Shown here: positions 33,204-41,948 of the stretch, in pieces
Numbering within the stretch: position 1 is the stretch's first letter
Layout: each line of letters starts with the position of its first letter
Source: Hyalangium ruber
Lineage (GTDB): Bacteria; Myxococcota; Myxococcia; Myxococcales; Myxococcaceae
Direction of reading: 5' to 3'
NCBI RefSeq assembly: GCF_034259325.1
Contig: NZ_JAXIVS010000005.1
Location: 248,001-312,000, forward strand
DNA length: 64,000 nt
Translations under genes and position numbers: made by a program
The notes under the pieces: model-generated
What the model saw: the letters and a program-made list of their open reading frames with translations, nothing else
The model's database searches: none
What the model was told of the DNA's origin: nothing

Positions 33204-35207
33204 CTACATGCGACGTGGGAGGGCCTCCTCCCCCAGGATGGCCTGAACGATCTCCTCCAGCTTCACCGTGGCTTCGGTGTCCGGCTTGGCAACTTCCACT
33301 GCCAGGGCCTCTTCTCCGATGTCCTTCAGGTTCATCCCATGTCGGGCAAAGGTCTCCCTGAGGGACTGCCGTTCGACTCCGCTCTCGAGCAGGTAGTGAG
33401 CGGCTCGAAGGGCCAGCACCGCGTTGGACTGGAGCAATGGAGTGACCGTCGCGAACTCGGTTCGCCACTCCTCCCCGAAGGCTGCAGACATGAAGGCAAA
33501 GGCCCTTGCCATTTCGTGGAGCCCCAGGAGCAACGGGTTCTTCGCCTGGCCCAACACGAGGTACCGCAGGAATTCGAGCTGGTCGTGCCAGAGCTGGCGC
33601 GCATGCCCGGCGGATCGCGCGCTCACAGGCTCCGAGGCGAGCACCCGAATGGCGCTCAATCCCGTGCGCACGAGATGCCGGCTGGGCTCGAGCAGCTCGC
33701 CGTCGACGCGGAAGCGCGCAAGCTGGCGCTGCTTGAACAGCCGAGCCCGGGCGTCTCGCCATTGCTGAACAGGCTCCTCGAACCCCGCCAGGACAGCCCC
33801 GGTGAAGCGGAACGGCCACGACACGGGCCTGTAGGGGTTGACCTGGGAGAGGACCCCTTCTTCTTCCGTCGCGAGCATCCGGATGTACCACTGCCACACG
33901 GCCTCACGAACCTCACGGGTGCGCATTCCCCATGAGGGACTGGTGACTTCGGGCTTCAATTCCACTCCACAGCCGACCAGGAAGAAGGGCATCTGGCTCT
34001 TCCTCTCCGCCAGCTTCATCGTCGCCTCGATGGCCTCCAGCTGAATCCCCCGGAGAGGCAGGACCACGAGCAGCTCGTTCAGAGCCGCACGCTGTGCAGA
34101 CCACTGCCGTTGGTTGGCGGGCTGCGTCTCCTCGGCAAGCCAGACCGCGAACTCGATGGCGACACGTTGCCCGTCTGGACGATCGAGGAGTACACCGAAG
34201 GCTTTTCGGAACCACTCGGGCAACTCCCTGCGACGCAGGGACTCCAGGACCTCCTGCGCGGGAGGGGTTGTGGCCTGCTGGCTCCTCGCGGCCCAGGAGA
34301 CCGCCTCCTCCAGCCTCTCGGCGTACCTCACGATGGCCAGGACCCAAGGCAGCAGTGCGCGCTTTCCCGTCCACTCTTGCGCATCGAAAACAGGTGCCGC
34401 TTCCCGAAGGGCGCGCAGGATCCAGTCCTGATCTTTCTGGAAGCCGACCCAGCCGAATACCTCCTCCAGAACCGCCGCGGAGGGAATGCGCTCCAGCACC
34501 CGGAGCACGGCTGGGAACTCCAGTACCGCCAGGAACCTCAGCCGTTGAGTGATGTCTGCCGACAACCGGATGAAGTCGTTGCGCTGTTGCCACAACCGCG
34601 TCGGGTCCTTGCGCTGCAAGAACGCCTTCTCCTCTTCGCGCAGCGATGCCAGGAGGTGCTGCTCACCCGAGTAAACCTCCACGTAGGCTTCAATCTCTTC
34701 TGGGACTTCTTCGAGCACGGCAACCCAACGACTCCGCAGTTCCGCATCCGCCTGGCAACTCGCGAGGAAGGCATCATCAAACGCCATCCAGTCGCTTGCG
34801 CGGCGGTGAGCGAAGGCCTCGCTCTGATTCAAGACCTTTGCGGACACGGCTCCCAGCGCCGTGGCGTGACCGATCTCCTTGGCAAGCAAGCGCTTGGCAA
34901 CGCGCGTCATGGCCCCTTCACCCGCATCGCCAGTGATGCAGTGGGAAAGGGCTTCGATGAGCGGCTGGAGCTGTGCGTTCGCCCTGCTGGAGAATTCACG
35001 TTTGAGCCGAAGCGCCGCAACCGCCAGGGCCGCCGTGTCCCCCGAGTCCGGGAGGGGCCCGACGAATCCCCTCCACCATGCGAGCAGCCCTTCACGGAGC
35101 GTGCTCAGGTCTGGCAGCGTGGCAAGGAGGTCCTGCTCCTCCTTGCGGAGTCGGGCTTCGTACGAAGCCACCTCGATCCTGTCCCAGTCGAAGCGAGGGT
35201 CTTTCAT
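33204..35207 (-). CDS. Large protein of unknown function, second gene of the PLD-like cassette
   Basis: 667 residues from the ATG at 35207, which overlaps the TGA of the upstream PLD-like gene (ATGA), so the two are translated together. No signal peptide, membrane segment, nucleotide-binding loop or known catalytic motif is seen. The sequence is strongly helical throughout with Trp/Arg/Glu-rich blocks (FDWDRIEVASYEARLRKEEQDLL; REVREAVWQWYIRML; LWHDQLEFLRYLVLGQ). I do not recognise the family. Codon choice looks somewhat less GC-biased than in neighbours. It probably acts with the PLD-like protein as sensor, scaffold or regulator, but that is inference from coupling. Confidence 0.65.
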   Translation of the reverse strand: MKDPRFDWDRIEVASYEARLRKEEQDLLATLPDLSTLREGLLAWWRGFVGPLPDSGDTAALAVAALRLKREFSSRANAQLQPLIEALSHCITGDAGEGAMTRVAKRLLAKEIGHATALGAVSAKVLNQSEAFAHRRASDWMAFDDAFLASCQADAELRSRWVAVLEEVPEEIEAYVEVYSGEQHLLASLREEEKAFLQRKDPTRLWQQRNDFIRLSADITQRLRFLAVLEFPAVLRVLERIPSAAVLEEVFGWVGFQKDQDWILRALREAAPVFDAQEWTGKRALLPWVLAIVRYAERLEEAVSWAARSQQATTPPAQEVLESLRRRELPEWFRKAFGVLLDRPDGQRVAIEFAVWLAEETQPANQRQWSAQRAALNELLVVLPLRGIQLEAIEATMKLAERKSQMPFFLVGCGVELKPEVTSPSWGMRTREVREAVWQWYIRMLATEEEGVLSQVNPYRPVSWPFRFTGAVLAGFEEPVQQWRDARARLFKQRQLARFRVDGELLEPSRHLVRTGLSAIRVLASEPVSARSAGHARQLWHDQLEFLRYLVLGQAKNPLLLGLHEMARAFAFMSAAFGEEWRTEFATVTPLLQSNAVLALRAAHYLLESGVERQSLRETFARHGMNLKDIGEEALAVEVAKPDTEATVKLEEIVQAILGEEALPRRM

Positions 35208-36841
35208 GGAGGATTGGGCACCGTGCGTGGACGAGCCATGAAGGCGTCCAGCGGGAGGGCCTTGGCCCAATGCTGGAGCAGCGGCTCTCGGACGGGCTGA
35301 GCGTGCGGAAGGCGGATCACGGTCGTGCCGCGATTCCCCAGTTCATTCAGAGAAGATCCCAGCATCCAGACCGTATCCTCATCCAGCACGAGGAATCGGT
35401 CGTGAACAGGCGGCTTGTCCCCCATGCCCACCCGGATCTCGATATCCAACGAGGGGTCCTGAGCGCGCACCTGGCGCAACGCATCCGCGAGCAAAACGCC
35501 ATGAGTGAAGGGGCTGTCCTCCTCGGGCTTCTTCTCGAGATACTCCTTCGAAGTCATGATCTGCATCTTCGCCCCACGGACGCTGAGCGCGAGTGCGTAC
35601 CGAAGGAGCTCCGTCCAGCCAAAGTAGGCGTCGATGACGAGGACATCCTGGCTCGCATTCTGGATGAGCCCTCGGATGAACTTCGTGGCTTCTTCCACAT
35701 GGCCGTCGAACCACCGTTGGCCCAATTGGAGAGCATGCTTCCGCCGTCGGAAGTCCTGGTCATCCTCGAGGATCGCATCGAGTGCGGGGCGGAGAACCTC
35801 CTCGCTGGTGCTGGTAAGGACTTCGCCGGCACCGGCGATGGATACCGAATAGGTCTCGCTCCCCCGCTTGCGCGAGCTCGCCGGAACGGAGACCTGGCGA
35901 ACCGTGCGCTCCACATGCACGCTCAGTTGCACCTGGCGGGCGAACACCGAGGGCGTGCTGGCATACAGCAGCCCATGGGTCTCACTGACGATCTCATAGG
36001 GAACCGTGTGCGGATCGCATGCCAGTTGCAGCGTCGTGAGCGAGTGCTCGAGCGGGACGACATGAAGGGCCATGGAGCCCGTGGGCCGCTCCTGCCGTAT
36101 GTGCAAGCGGAGCCCCGAGAGAGCCCGTCCTGGCCATCGCTGCACCTGCAGAAAGAGCTGGGAGGGATCCTCCGCGTTCAGCCGCGTGTGGACCTTCCCG
36201 AACACCGGATTGGTCAGCACCAGGTGGATCGACCCAAGCAGACGCGGCCGCTCGAAGATATCGACAGGAAAGCGGTCCTTCAGCCACTCCCGAGCCATAT
36301 CCTCGGACCGCTCATCCCAGGCCGAGACCGTGAAATTCTTGCTCTCGGCGATGAGCTGGTGGCGCCGCGTCCCGCCTGGACGGTGTCCCCAGAAAGGAGC
36401 CTGGCTCCAGAAGGACGACTCTGATTCGAGCACCACATGAGGCCAGGGCGGTTCCTCGGCGAACGATGGGAGATGGAGTGTGAAAGGCGCCTTGTCTGGC
36501 GAGCGTTCCTTCTCGTAAGCGGTGCGAGGAACCGTCCCCTGCCCCGCGGCACAGCGCCGGTACCATTCGAGCGCCTCACGAACCGGGAGCCGGACACGGC
36601 GCAGGTTGAGCTCGTGCCCTGACTTGCCAAGCCGGACGTACGAGTCCTTGTCTCGATGGTCCACAGGAAGCTCAGGGCCGAACTCCAGGTTCTCGTGTAG
36701 AAGTTCGACGACCGCAAAGACCAGGAGGCGCTTGTCCTCGGCATCGACACGGTCATACAGCAGCGTGAGCTCGGCTCCGGCGAAGTCCTCCTCCGCGCGC
36801 GCCAACACATCCACAGCAGGCAGATTCTGGATCGAGGACAT
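35204..36841 (-). CDS. Protein with C-terminal PLD-like phosphodiesterase motif, first gene of a two-gene cassette
   Basis: 545 residues from the ATG at 36841, preceded by GAGGAGGA with a 6-nt spacer; a longer in-frame start at 36883 is rejected because it would overlap the amidohydrolase. The C-terminal ~160 residues carry a PLD-superfamily half-site: VLVIDAYFGW then HDRFLVLD (His480, Arg482, Asp487; HxK with Lys changed to Arg) followed by GSSLNELGN. There is only one such site, so a dimer would be needed. The N-terminal ~380 residues are beta-rich with no motif I can name; overall it recalls VPA1262-family proteins, a weak memory-based link. PLD-like domains are common nuclease effectors in phage defence. 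Confidence 0.7.
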   Translation of the reverse strand: MSSIQNLPAVDVLARAEEDFAGAELTLLYDRVDAEDKRLLVFAVVELLHENLEFGPELPVDHRDKDSYVRLGKSGHELNLRRVRLPVREALEWYRRCAAGQGTVPRTAYEKERSPDKAPFTLHLPSFAEEPPWPHVVLESESSFWSQAPFWGHRPGGTRRHQLIAESKNFTVSAWDERSEDMAREWLKDRFPVDIFERPRLLGSIHLVLTNPVFGKVHTRLNAEDPSQLFLQVQRWPGRALSGLRLHIRQERPTGSMALHVVPLEHSLTTLQLACDPHTVPYEIVSETHGLLYASTPSVFARQVQLSVHVERTVRQVSVPASSRKRGSETYSVSIAGAGEVLTSTSEEVLRPALDAILEDDQDFRRRKHALQLGQRWFDGHVEEATKFIRGLIQNASQDVLVIDAYFGWTELLRYALALSVRGAKMQIMTSKEYLEKKPEEDSPFTHGVLLADALRQVRAQDPSLDIEIRVGMGDKPPVHDRFLVLDEDTVWMLGSSLNELGNRGTTVIRLPHAQPVREPLLQHWAKALPLDAFMARPRTVPNPP

Positions 36842-36863
36842 GCGTCTTCCTCCTCGCTCGTGA

Positions 36864-38171
36864 TCAACGCCCGCCCGCCGCACGGTCGTTGCGGTAGATG
36901 ACGCCCTCCTTCATCACGAAGAAGACCTGCTCGGTGCGGCGGATGTCCTGGAGCGGATCGCCCGGCACCGCGATGACGTCGGCCAGCATTCCGGCCTCCA
37001 GCGCGCCCAGCGTGTCCGCCACCCCGAGCAGCTCCGCGTTGACGGTGGTGGCGGTGCGCAGCGCGTTGGCCGGCGTCATGCCCGCCTCCACCAGCAACGC
37101 GAACTCTCCCGCGTTCTTGCCGTGGGAGAAGACTCCCGCGTCCGTGCCAAAAGCGATGCGCACGCCGCTGGTGATCGCCGTGGCCAGGGTGCGCCGCGAG
37201 GCGGCGTAGGCCGCCTGGAACTTGGGGATCTGTTGCGGCGCCAGCAGCCCCTTCTCGAAGCGCTCACGCACGCCCCTCAGCGCCATGGCCGTGGGCACGT
37301 AGTACGTCCCCTTCTTCTTCATCAACGCCAGCGCCTCGTCGTCCAGGAAGGAGCCATGCTCGATGGAGTCCACCCCCGCGCGGACCGCGCGCCGGGCGCC
37401 TTCCGCCCCGTGGGCATGCGCGGCCACCTTGCGCTTGCGCGCGTGGGCCTCGTCCACGATGGCGTCCAGCTCCGCCTGGGTGAGCTGTGGCGAGTCCACG
37501 TCGGCGTTGAGGCTGAGCACCCCACCCGTGGCGCACACCTTGATGACGTCCGCCCCATATTTGATGTTCTCGCGCACCTTGGCGCGCAGGGCCTCGGGGC
37601 CATCCGCCACTCCCCGCCCCACCTCGTCGGCCAGCAAGCCCTTGCGCCACGAGTTACCCTCATCACAGTGGCCGCCAGTGGTCCCCAGCCCCGTGGTAGC
37701 AGCGATGATGCGAGGCCCCTCCGCGTTGCCCCGACGAATGCCGTTGCGCAGCCCGATGTCGATGAAGTCCTCGGCGCCCAGGTTGCGCACCGTGGTGAAG
37801 CCCGCCCTCAGCGTGGCTCGCGCGTACGGCAGCGCATCCAGCGTGCGCTCGGCGGTGGTGCGCTGCATGTAATCGATGACGTCCTGCCGCCAGTCTTCCC
37901 CTGGCTCACCGGTCAGGTGCGTGTGAGCGTCCATGAAGCCGGGCAGCAGCGTGGCATCTCCCAGGTCCAGCACCTCGGCCCCGGCGGGCACGGTGGCGCG
38001 CGCGCCCACCGCCGTGATCTTCCCGTCCACCACCACGACCAGCCCCGGAGTGACGAGCTTGCCGGCCTTCGCGTCGAAGAGCCGTGCGGCCTTGAGGACC
38101 CGAGGCTTGGAGGGCTCAGCGGCAGAGGCGCCCCACGCCCAGAACAGCGCGACCAGCAGGAAGTATCGCAT
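36864..38171 (-). CDS. Secreted amidohydrolase (imidazolonepropionase/Xaa-Pro dipeptidase-like)
   Basis: 435 residues from the ATG at 38171. Signal peptide (MRYFLLVALFWAWGASA, cleavage near Ala17) exports it to the periplasm or beyond. The TIM-barrel amidohydrolase metal site is complete: HTH in DAHTHL, Lys in VIKVCATGG, HAHG, EHGSF and the Asp in GTDAG. Such enzymes hydrolyse cyclic amides or dipeptides; the nearest groups are Xaa-Pro dipeptidases and imidazolonepropionase-like proteins. The exact substrate is unknown. It is divergent from the ferritin-like lipoprotein. Its stop lies 22 bp before the PLD-like gene on the same strand, so read-through into the cassette is possible. Confidence 0.82.
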   Translation of the reverse strand: MRYFLLVALFWAWGASAAEPSKPRVLKAARLFDAKAGKLVTPGLVVVVDGKITAVGARATVPAGAEVLDLGDATLLPGFMDAHTHLTGEPGEDWRQDVIDYMQRTTAERTLDALPYARATLRAGFTTVRNLGAEDFIDIGLRNGIRRGNAEGPRIIAATTGLGTTGGHCDEGNSWRKGLLADEVGRGVADGPEALRAKVRENIKYGADVIKVCATGGVLSLNADVDSPQLTQAELDAIVDEAHARKRKVAAHAHGAEGARRAVRAGVDSIEHGSFLDDEALALMKKKGTYYVPTAMALRGVRERFEKGLLAPQQIPKFQAAYAASRRTLATAITSGVRIAFGTDAGVFSHGKNAGEFALLVEAGMTPANALRTATTVNAELLGVADTLGALEAGMLADVIAVPGDPLQDIRRTEQVFFVMKEGVIYRNDRAAGGR

Positions 38172-38304
38172 GGCGGCACATTCCGGAGACTTCACACCAC
38201 TGAGTCAAGGCTGGCGAAGCTATACTCCCGCGCATGGCTCGCCTGGCATTGCTGGCGGGCCACTCCAACCAGGCCGGGGGTTGGAACCACCCAAGGGGGG
38301 TTCC

Positions 38305-39252
38305 ATGAACCATCACCGAAAGAGCGAGCTGTTCCCGAAGAATCGCGTGTTGCGGCGCACCCTGTACCGACTGCTGCTCACCGCACCCTCGCTCCCACTG
38401 GCGGCCTGCAACGGAGACCCCGAATGTGTCCGGGGGCCGATCACGCTGACCACCGAGAACATCCAGCTCAAGCCGGACGGAGGCGTGTCGTGCGACACCT
38501 GCCCCGAGCATCCCGAGGGAGCCCCGCTGACCAGTTGCGGCACCCGCACTCCGGACGGAGGCACGAAGTACCTCTCCTGTAGCTACATCACCTGCTCCAA
38601 CGATGGTCGCCGGCCCGAGGGACTCCAGGAAGCCCATCCGCACGAAGGAGCGGACTGTGAGCTGGGCGCCCTCTTCGCACACGTGGCATGGCTGGAGGCC
38701 GCCTCCGTTCCCGCCTTCCTCCGGCTCGCCGACGAGCTGGCCGCCCACGGCGCCCCGGAGGCTCTGGTGCAGGCGGCGCGGCGCTCAGCCGGAGATGAGG
38801 TCCATCACACCCGCGCCATGCAGGCGCTCGCCCTGCGCCACGGAGCGCGCATGCCCGAGGTGGACATCCGCCCCTTCGAGCCCCGCTCCCTGGAGGCCAT
38901 GTGTACCGAGAACGCCGTCGAGGGCTGCGTGCGCGAGACCTTTGGCGCCCTGGTCACGGGCTGGCAGGCGCGCACCGCCGGTGACGAGGAGGTGCGCCGC
39001 GCGCTGCGTCCCATCTCGCGAGACGAGTTGCGCCACGCGGAGCTGGCCTGGGCCGTCGATGCCTGGGCCGCCGGACGCCTCACCCCCGCGCAGCGCGAAC
39101 TCCTGCTCCAGGCTCGCCGCGAGACGCTGAGCGCGCTGGAGCAAGAGGTGAGCAGCCAGACTCCTCCCGCGCGGCTCGTGCGCGAGGCGGGTGTCCCCTC
39201 TCGGGAGCAGGCCTTGAACCTGCTCCAGGGGCTCACCGTGCTGGTCGCGTAA
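38305..39252 (+). CDS. Ferritin-like di-iron lipoprotein
   Basis: 315 residues from the ATG at 38305 (AGGGGGG upstream). Signal peptide with lipobox LPLAAC (Cys35) and six further cysteines in the next 65 residues. Residues ~115-300 form a ferritin-like four-helix bundle with a complete-looking di-iron set: Glu131 (WLEAAS), Glu165 and His168 (EVHH), Glu207/211 (ETFG) and Glu241/His244 (ELRHAE). It could bind or oxidise metal or organic substrates at the envelope; activity is unknown. The 100-bp gap after it holds hairpins. It is divergent from the amidohydrolase (133 bp). Confidence 0.78.
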   Translation: MNHHRKSELFPKNRVLRRTLYRLLLTAPSLPLAACNGDPECVRGPITLTTENIQLKPDGGVSCDTCPEHPEGAPLTSCGTRTPDGGTKYLSCSYITCSNDGRRPEGLQEAHPHEGADCELGALFAHVAWLEAASVPAFLRLADELAAHGAPEALVQAARRSAGDEVHHTRAMQALALRHGARMPEVDIRPFEPRSLEAMCTENAVEGCVRETFGALVTGWQARTAGDEEVRRALRPISRDELRHAELAWAVDAWAAGRLTPAQRELLLQARRETLSALEQEVSSQTPPARLVREAGVPSREQALNLLQGLTVLVA

Positions 39253-39291
39253 TCCCTTGCATCTTCGCGTCCACCGCTCCTAGATTGAAAC

Positions 39292-39325
39292 CAGTTGCGA
39301 ATCGGCACCAGTCGATTCGCAGCTG
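39292..39325 (+). terminator. 13-bp hairpin in the gap before the serine hydrolase gene
   Basis: Arms 39292-39304 and 39313-39325 pair over 13 bases (one G-T wobble) with an 8-nt loop, inside the 100-bp gap. No T-run. It may terminate the ferritin-like transcript or act as an operator for the next gene. Confidence 0.45.
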
Positions 39326-39330
39326 ACAAG

Positions 39331-39344
39331 TCCCAGCCCTGGGA
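39331..39344 (+). promoter_or_regulatory. Short stem overlapping the Shine-Dalgarno of the serine hydrolase gene
   Basis: TCCCAG/CTGGGA arms with a 2-nt centre. The 3' arm contains the GGGAG (39341-39345) that sits 7 nt before the ATG at 39353, so folding could mask ribosome binding. The loop is too tight for all six pairs, so the effect is uncertain. Confidence 0.3.
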
Positions 39345-39352
39345 GCGCACAC

Positions 39353-40573
39353 ATGTCGGTCAATGAAACGCACACCGCGAACCTGGCGCGGTACCCACAC
39401 CTCCAGGCGCTGCTGGACCGAGTCGTCCGCGACGGAGAGCAGGCGGGAATCACAGCGGCGGTGAAGATTCCGAACGCCGCGCCCAGCTGGCTGGCGGCCG
39501 GCAAGATCGCGCTCGACACCGAGCTCCCTTTCGGTCCGGAGACGATCTGCCGGATCGCCTCCATGACCAAGCCGGTGACCGGGCTGGCGGCCCTGCAGCT
39601 CATCGAGAAAGGCGCGCTCGGGCTCGACCAGCCGATCGCGGAGCTCCTTCCGGACTTCAAGCACATGCGGGTCGCGACCGGAAACGGCTCCGAGACCCGA
39701 CCTGCCAGCAGACCCATCACCGTGCGCCACCTGCTCACCCTCACCGCTGGGATTCCGCACGTCTGGCAAGAGGGACCCGCCGCGGAGCTCTACCGGCGAA
39801 ACGGCCTCGATTGTCTGGGCAACTTCCGCCTGACCCCACCGCACGAAGGAGAGCTGCCGCCGCCGCGCACGCTCGAGGAGTTCGGTACGCGCATCGCCAG
39901 CCTGCCACTCGCCGCCGACCCGGGAACCCAGTGGGACTACGGGCTCGCCCTGGATGTGCTGGGCCTGGTGATCCAGCGCGCATCGGGGCAGCGCTTCGAG
40001 GACTTCCTGCGGACGCACCTCTTCGAGCCGCTCGGCATGGTCGACACCGCCTTCTACGTCCCCGCCGAGAAGCTGCCGCGCCTGGCCACCAACTACGTGC
40101 GAAAGAATGGCGCGCTGGCCGTGCAGGATGATCGCAAGGCCAGCCTGTTCACCACGCCGCCAGGAGTGCCGTCCGGTGGCGGCGGTCTCGTCTCGACCGC
40201 CCGTGACTTCGCGCGCTTCTGCCAGATGCTGCTCAACGAGGGCGAGCTGGACGGCGTGCGGATCGCCCAGCCCGAAACCCTTCGGTTGCAACGGACGAAC
40301 CTCATCCCCGACGGCATCGAGCACCCCGAGTTCGTCCTCGATCGGGCGGACTGGGGTGGAGGCATCTGCATCGAGACGCCACAGAGCGTTCGTCCCGGGG
40401 GCCTGAACGTCGGCGCCTACGGGTGGACGGGCGGCGTGGGCGGCACGACGTTCTGGGTCGACCCCAAGGCGCGCACCTGGGTCGTCGTCATGGTGCAGCG
40501 GCAGATCACCGGCCCGGAGGACACCTTGATCGATGAAGTGCGCGCAGCGGCCCGAAAGGATCTCGAACCCTGA
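39353..40573 (+). CDS. Serine hydrolase, beta-lactamase class C / esterase family
   Basis: 406 residues, no signal peptide seen. SxxK motif in ICRIASMTKPVTGL (Ser, Lys), the YxN-like YGL at DYGLALDVL, and a C-terminal GGTTFW segment where the KTG-like motif normally lies, give the penicillin-binding/class C beta-lactamase fold. Cytoplasmic members of this family are usually esterases or D-amino-acid peptidases rather than true beta-lactamases, so resistance is not inferred. ATG at 39353 with GGGAG upstream that may be folded away. A ~205-bp AT-richer gap with inverted repeats follows. Confidence 0.82.
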   Translation: MSVNETHTANLARYPHLQALLDRVVRDGEQAGITAAVKIPNAAPSWLAAGKIALDTELPFGPETICRIASMTKPVTGLAALQLIEKGALGLDQPIAELLPDFKHMRVATGNGSETRPASRPITVRHLLTLTAGIPHVWQEGPAAELYRRNGLDCLGNFRLTPPHEGELPPPRTLEEFGTRIASLPLAADPGTQWDYGLALDVLGLVIQRASGQRFEDFLRTHLFEPLGMVDTAFYVPAEKLPRLATNYVRKNGALAVQDDRKASLFTTPPGVPSGGGGLVSTARDFARFCQMLLNEGELDGVRIAQPETLRLQRTNLIPDGIEHPEFVLDRADWGGGICIETPQSVRPGGLNVGAYGWTGGVGGTTFWVDPKARTWVVVMVQRQITGPEDTLIDEVRAAARKDLEP

Positions 40574-40595
40574 ACCCTTCGGCGACCCAATACCC

Positions 40596-40626
40596 GACAA
40601 AACAGACTTTGTCGAAACACGTGTTT
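40596..40626 (+). repeat. Paired inverted repeats in an AT-rich gap
   Basis: GACAAA (40596-40601) pairs with TTTGTC (40608-40613). Immediately after it lies the 12-bp palindrome AAACACGTGTTT (40615-40626). Both are in the 206-bp gap between the serine hydrolase and the trypsin-like protease. Could be operators; no regulator is assigned. Confidence 0.4.
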
Positions 40627-40700
40627 TATTAGTCTTTCAATCAAAACCTAGTCATTGCTCCCTCTGGGCTTCACGAAAAAAGAAAGTATGTGACGGACAG

Positions 40701-40741
40701 TGTGAACTCCCTGTTGACCATTGATACCGAGTGCGTTCACA
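40701..40741 (+). promoter_or_regulatory. Candidate control region of the trypsin-like protease gene
   Basis: Inverted repeat TGTGAAC (40701-40707) and GTTCACA (40735-40741), 27 nt apart, flanking a TTGACC (40714-40719). It lies 39-79 bp upstream of the ATG. No good -10 is visible at the expected distance. Candidate operator/promoter only. Confidence 0.3.
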
Positions 40742-40779
40742 GTGCATCCGCTTCACTTCACCATCCCCCGAGGTTTCAA

Positions 40780-41925
40780 ATGATTTCAGGTATGATCGTG
40801 CGTCGCTGGGCTCTCGCCGGCGGCTTGACGCTGCTGGCCGGTTGTGGTCCCGAGCTCGTCGAGGAGAACCCGACGCCGGTAACGTCCAGTGAGCAGGAGA
40901 TCGTCGGCGGTACCAACACGACGATCGAGGCCAACCCCTGGCAGGTGTCCCTACAGAGCTCCTCCGGCTCGCACTTCTGCGGCGGCTCCATCCTCAACGC
41001 CAACTGGGTCGTCACCGCGCAGCACTGCGTGAACTCGGGCGGCACGATCTCCAAGCCGGGCCGCATCCTGGCCGGCAGCACCTCGCGCTCCGGCTCCGGC
41101 CAGACCAGCACGGTCGCCGAAGTCGTCGTCTACCCGGGCTACGTGGATGCCAACGTCGGCAAGGACGTGGCGCTGCTCCGCCTTACCACCCCGCTCACCC
41201 TGAACAGCACGACCGTGAAGGCCATCCCGATGGTCACCTCGGCTGACGCGTCCGCGGGCCTGACCAACGCGGGCGTCGTCTCGCGCGTCACCGGCTGGGG
41301 TACGCTCACCAGCGGCGGCAGCACGCTGCCCACCACGCTGCAGACCGTGGACGTGAACATCGTGAGCAACAGCTCGGCCCAGTCGTCCTACCCGAGCGAG
41401 ACCATCGGTGCGGACCAGCTGGCCGCGGCTGCTCCTGGCAAGGACTCGTGCCAGGGTGACAGCGGTGGTCCCCTCACCGTGGTGAAGGGCAGCGGCCGCG
41501 CGCTGGCCGGCGTCGTGAGCTGGGGTTACGGCTGCGCTGACGCGCGCTACCCGGGCATGTACGCCCGCGTCTCGCACTTCGAGACGTGGATCACCGGGAA
41601 GATCAACGGCGTCACGCCTCCGACGACGACGCTGCTCTCCAAGACCGGCCTGTCGGGCGCGACCGGCAGCTTCCAGCACTTCGCCATCACCGTCCCGGCG
41701 GGCACCACCAGCCTCACGGTGACGCAGGCGGGCGGCACGGGCGACGCGGACCTCTACGTCCGCAGCGGCTCGCAGCCGACGACGACGACGTACAACTGCC
41801 GCCCGTACCTGGGCGGCAACGCCGAGACCTGCTCGTTCAGCAACCCGGTCGCCGGCACCTGGTACGTCTCCGTGCGTGGCTACTCGGCGTTCTCGGGCGT
41901 GTCGCTGACCGCGACCACCCCGTAA
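40780..41925 (+). CDS. Trypsin-like serine protease with C-terminal PPC domain, lipoprotein-type signal
   Basis: 381 residues from the ATG at 40780 (GAGG 6 nt upstream). A signal peptide ends in LLAGC (Cys22), so the protein may be lipidated or exported. A short propeptide (~23-40) ends just before IVGG, the typical activation site. S1 family triad: His82 (TAQHC), Asp129 (KDVALL) and Ser228 (GDSGGP). Asp222 in the specificity pocket (GKDSCQGDSGG) predicts cutting after Lys/Arg. Residues ~285-381 form a pre-peptidase C-terminal (PPC) domain, often removed after secretion. It suits predatory digestion. A strong terminator follows. Confidence 0.9.
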   Translation: MISGMIVRRWALAGGLTLLAGCGPELVEENPTPVTSSEQEIVGGTNTTIEANPWQVSLQSSSGSHFCGGSILNANWVVTAQHCVNSGGTISKPGRILAGSTSRSGSGQTSTVAEVVVYPGYVDANVGKDVALLRLTTPLTLNSTTVKAIPMVTSADASAGLTNAGVVSRVTGWGTLTSGGSTLPTTLQTVDVNIVSNSSAQSSYPSETIGADQLAAAAPGKDSCQGDSGGPLTVVKGSGRALAGVVSWGYGCADARYPGMYARVSHFETWITGKINGVTPPTTTLLSKTGLSGATGSFQHFAITVPAGTTSLTVTQAGGTGDADLYVRSGSQPTTTTYNCRPYLGGNAETCSFSNPVAGTWYVSVRGYSAFSGVSLTATTP

Positions 41926-41948
41926 TCGCGCGTCCGTTCTGACTCACG

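Noticed and set aside
36842-36883. Longer start for the PLD-like protein at 36883
   Set aside because: It would overlap the amidohydrolase stop, and the ATG at 36841 has a much better Shine-Dalgarno.
39353-40573. True beta-lactamase (antibiotic resistance) call
   Set aside because: No signal peptide; the family is mostly esterases and peptidases when cytoplasmic, so resistance cannot be claimed.
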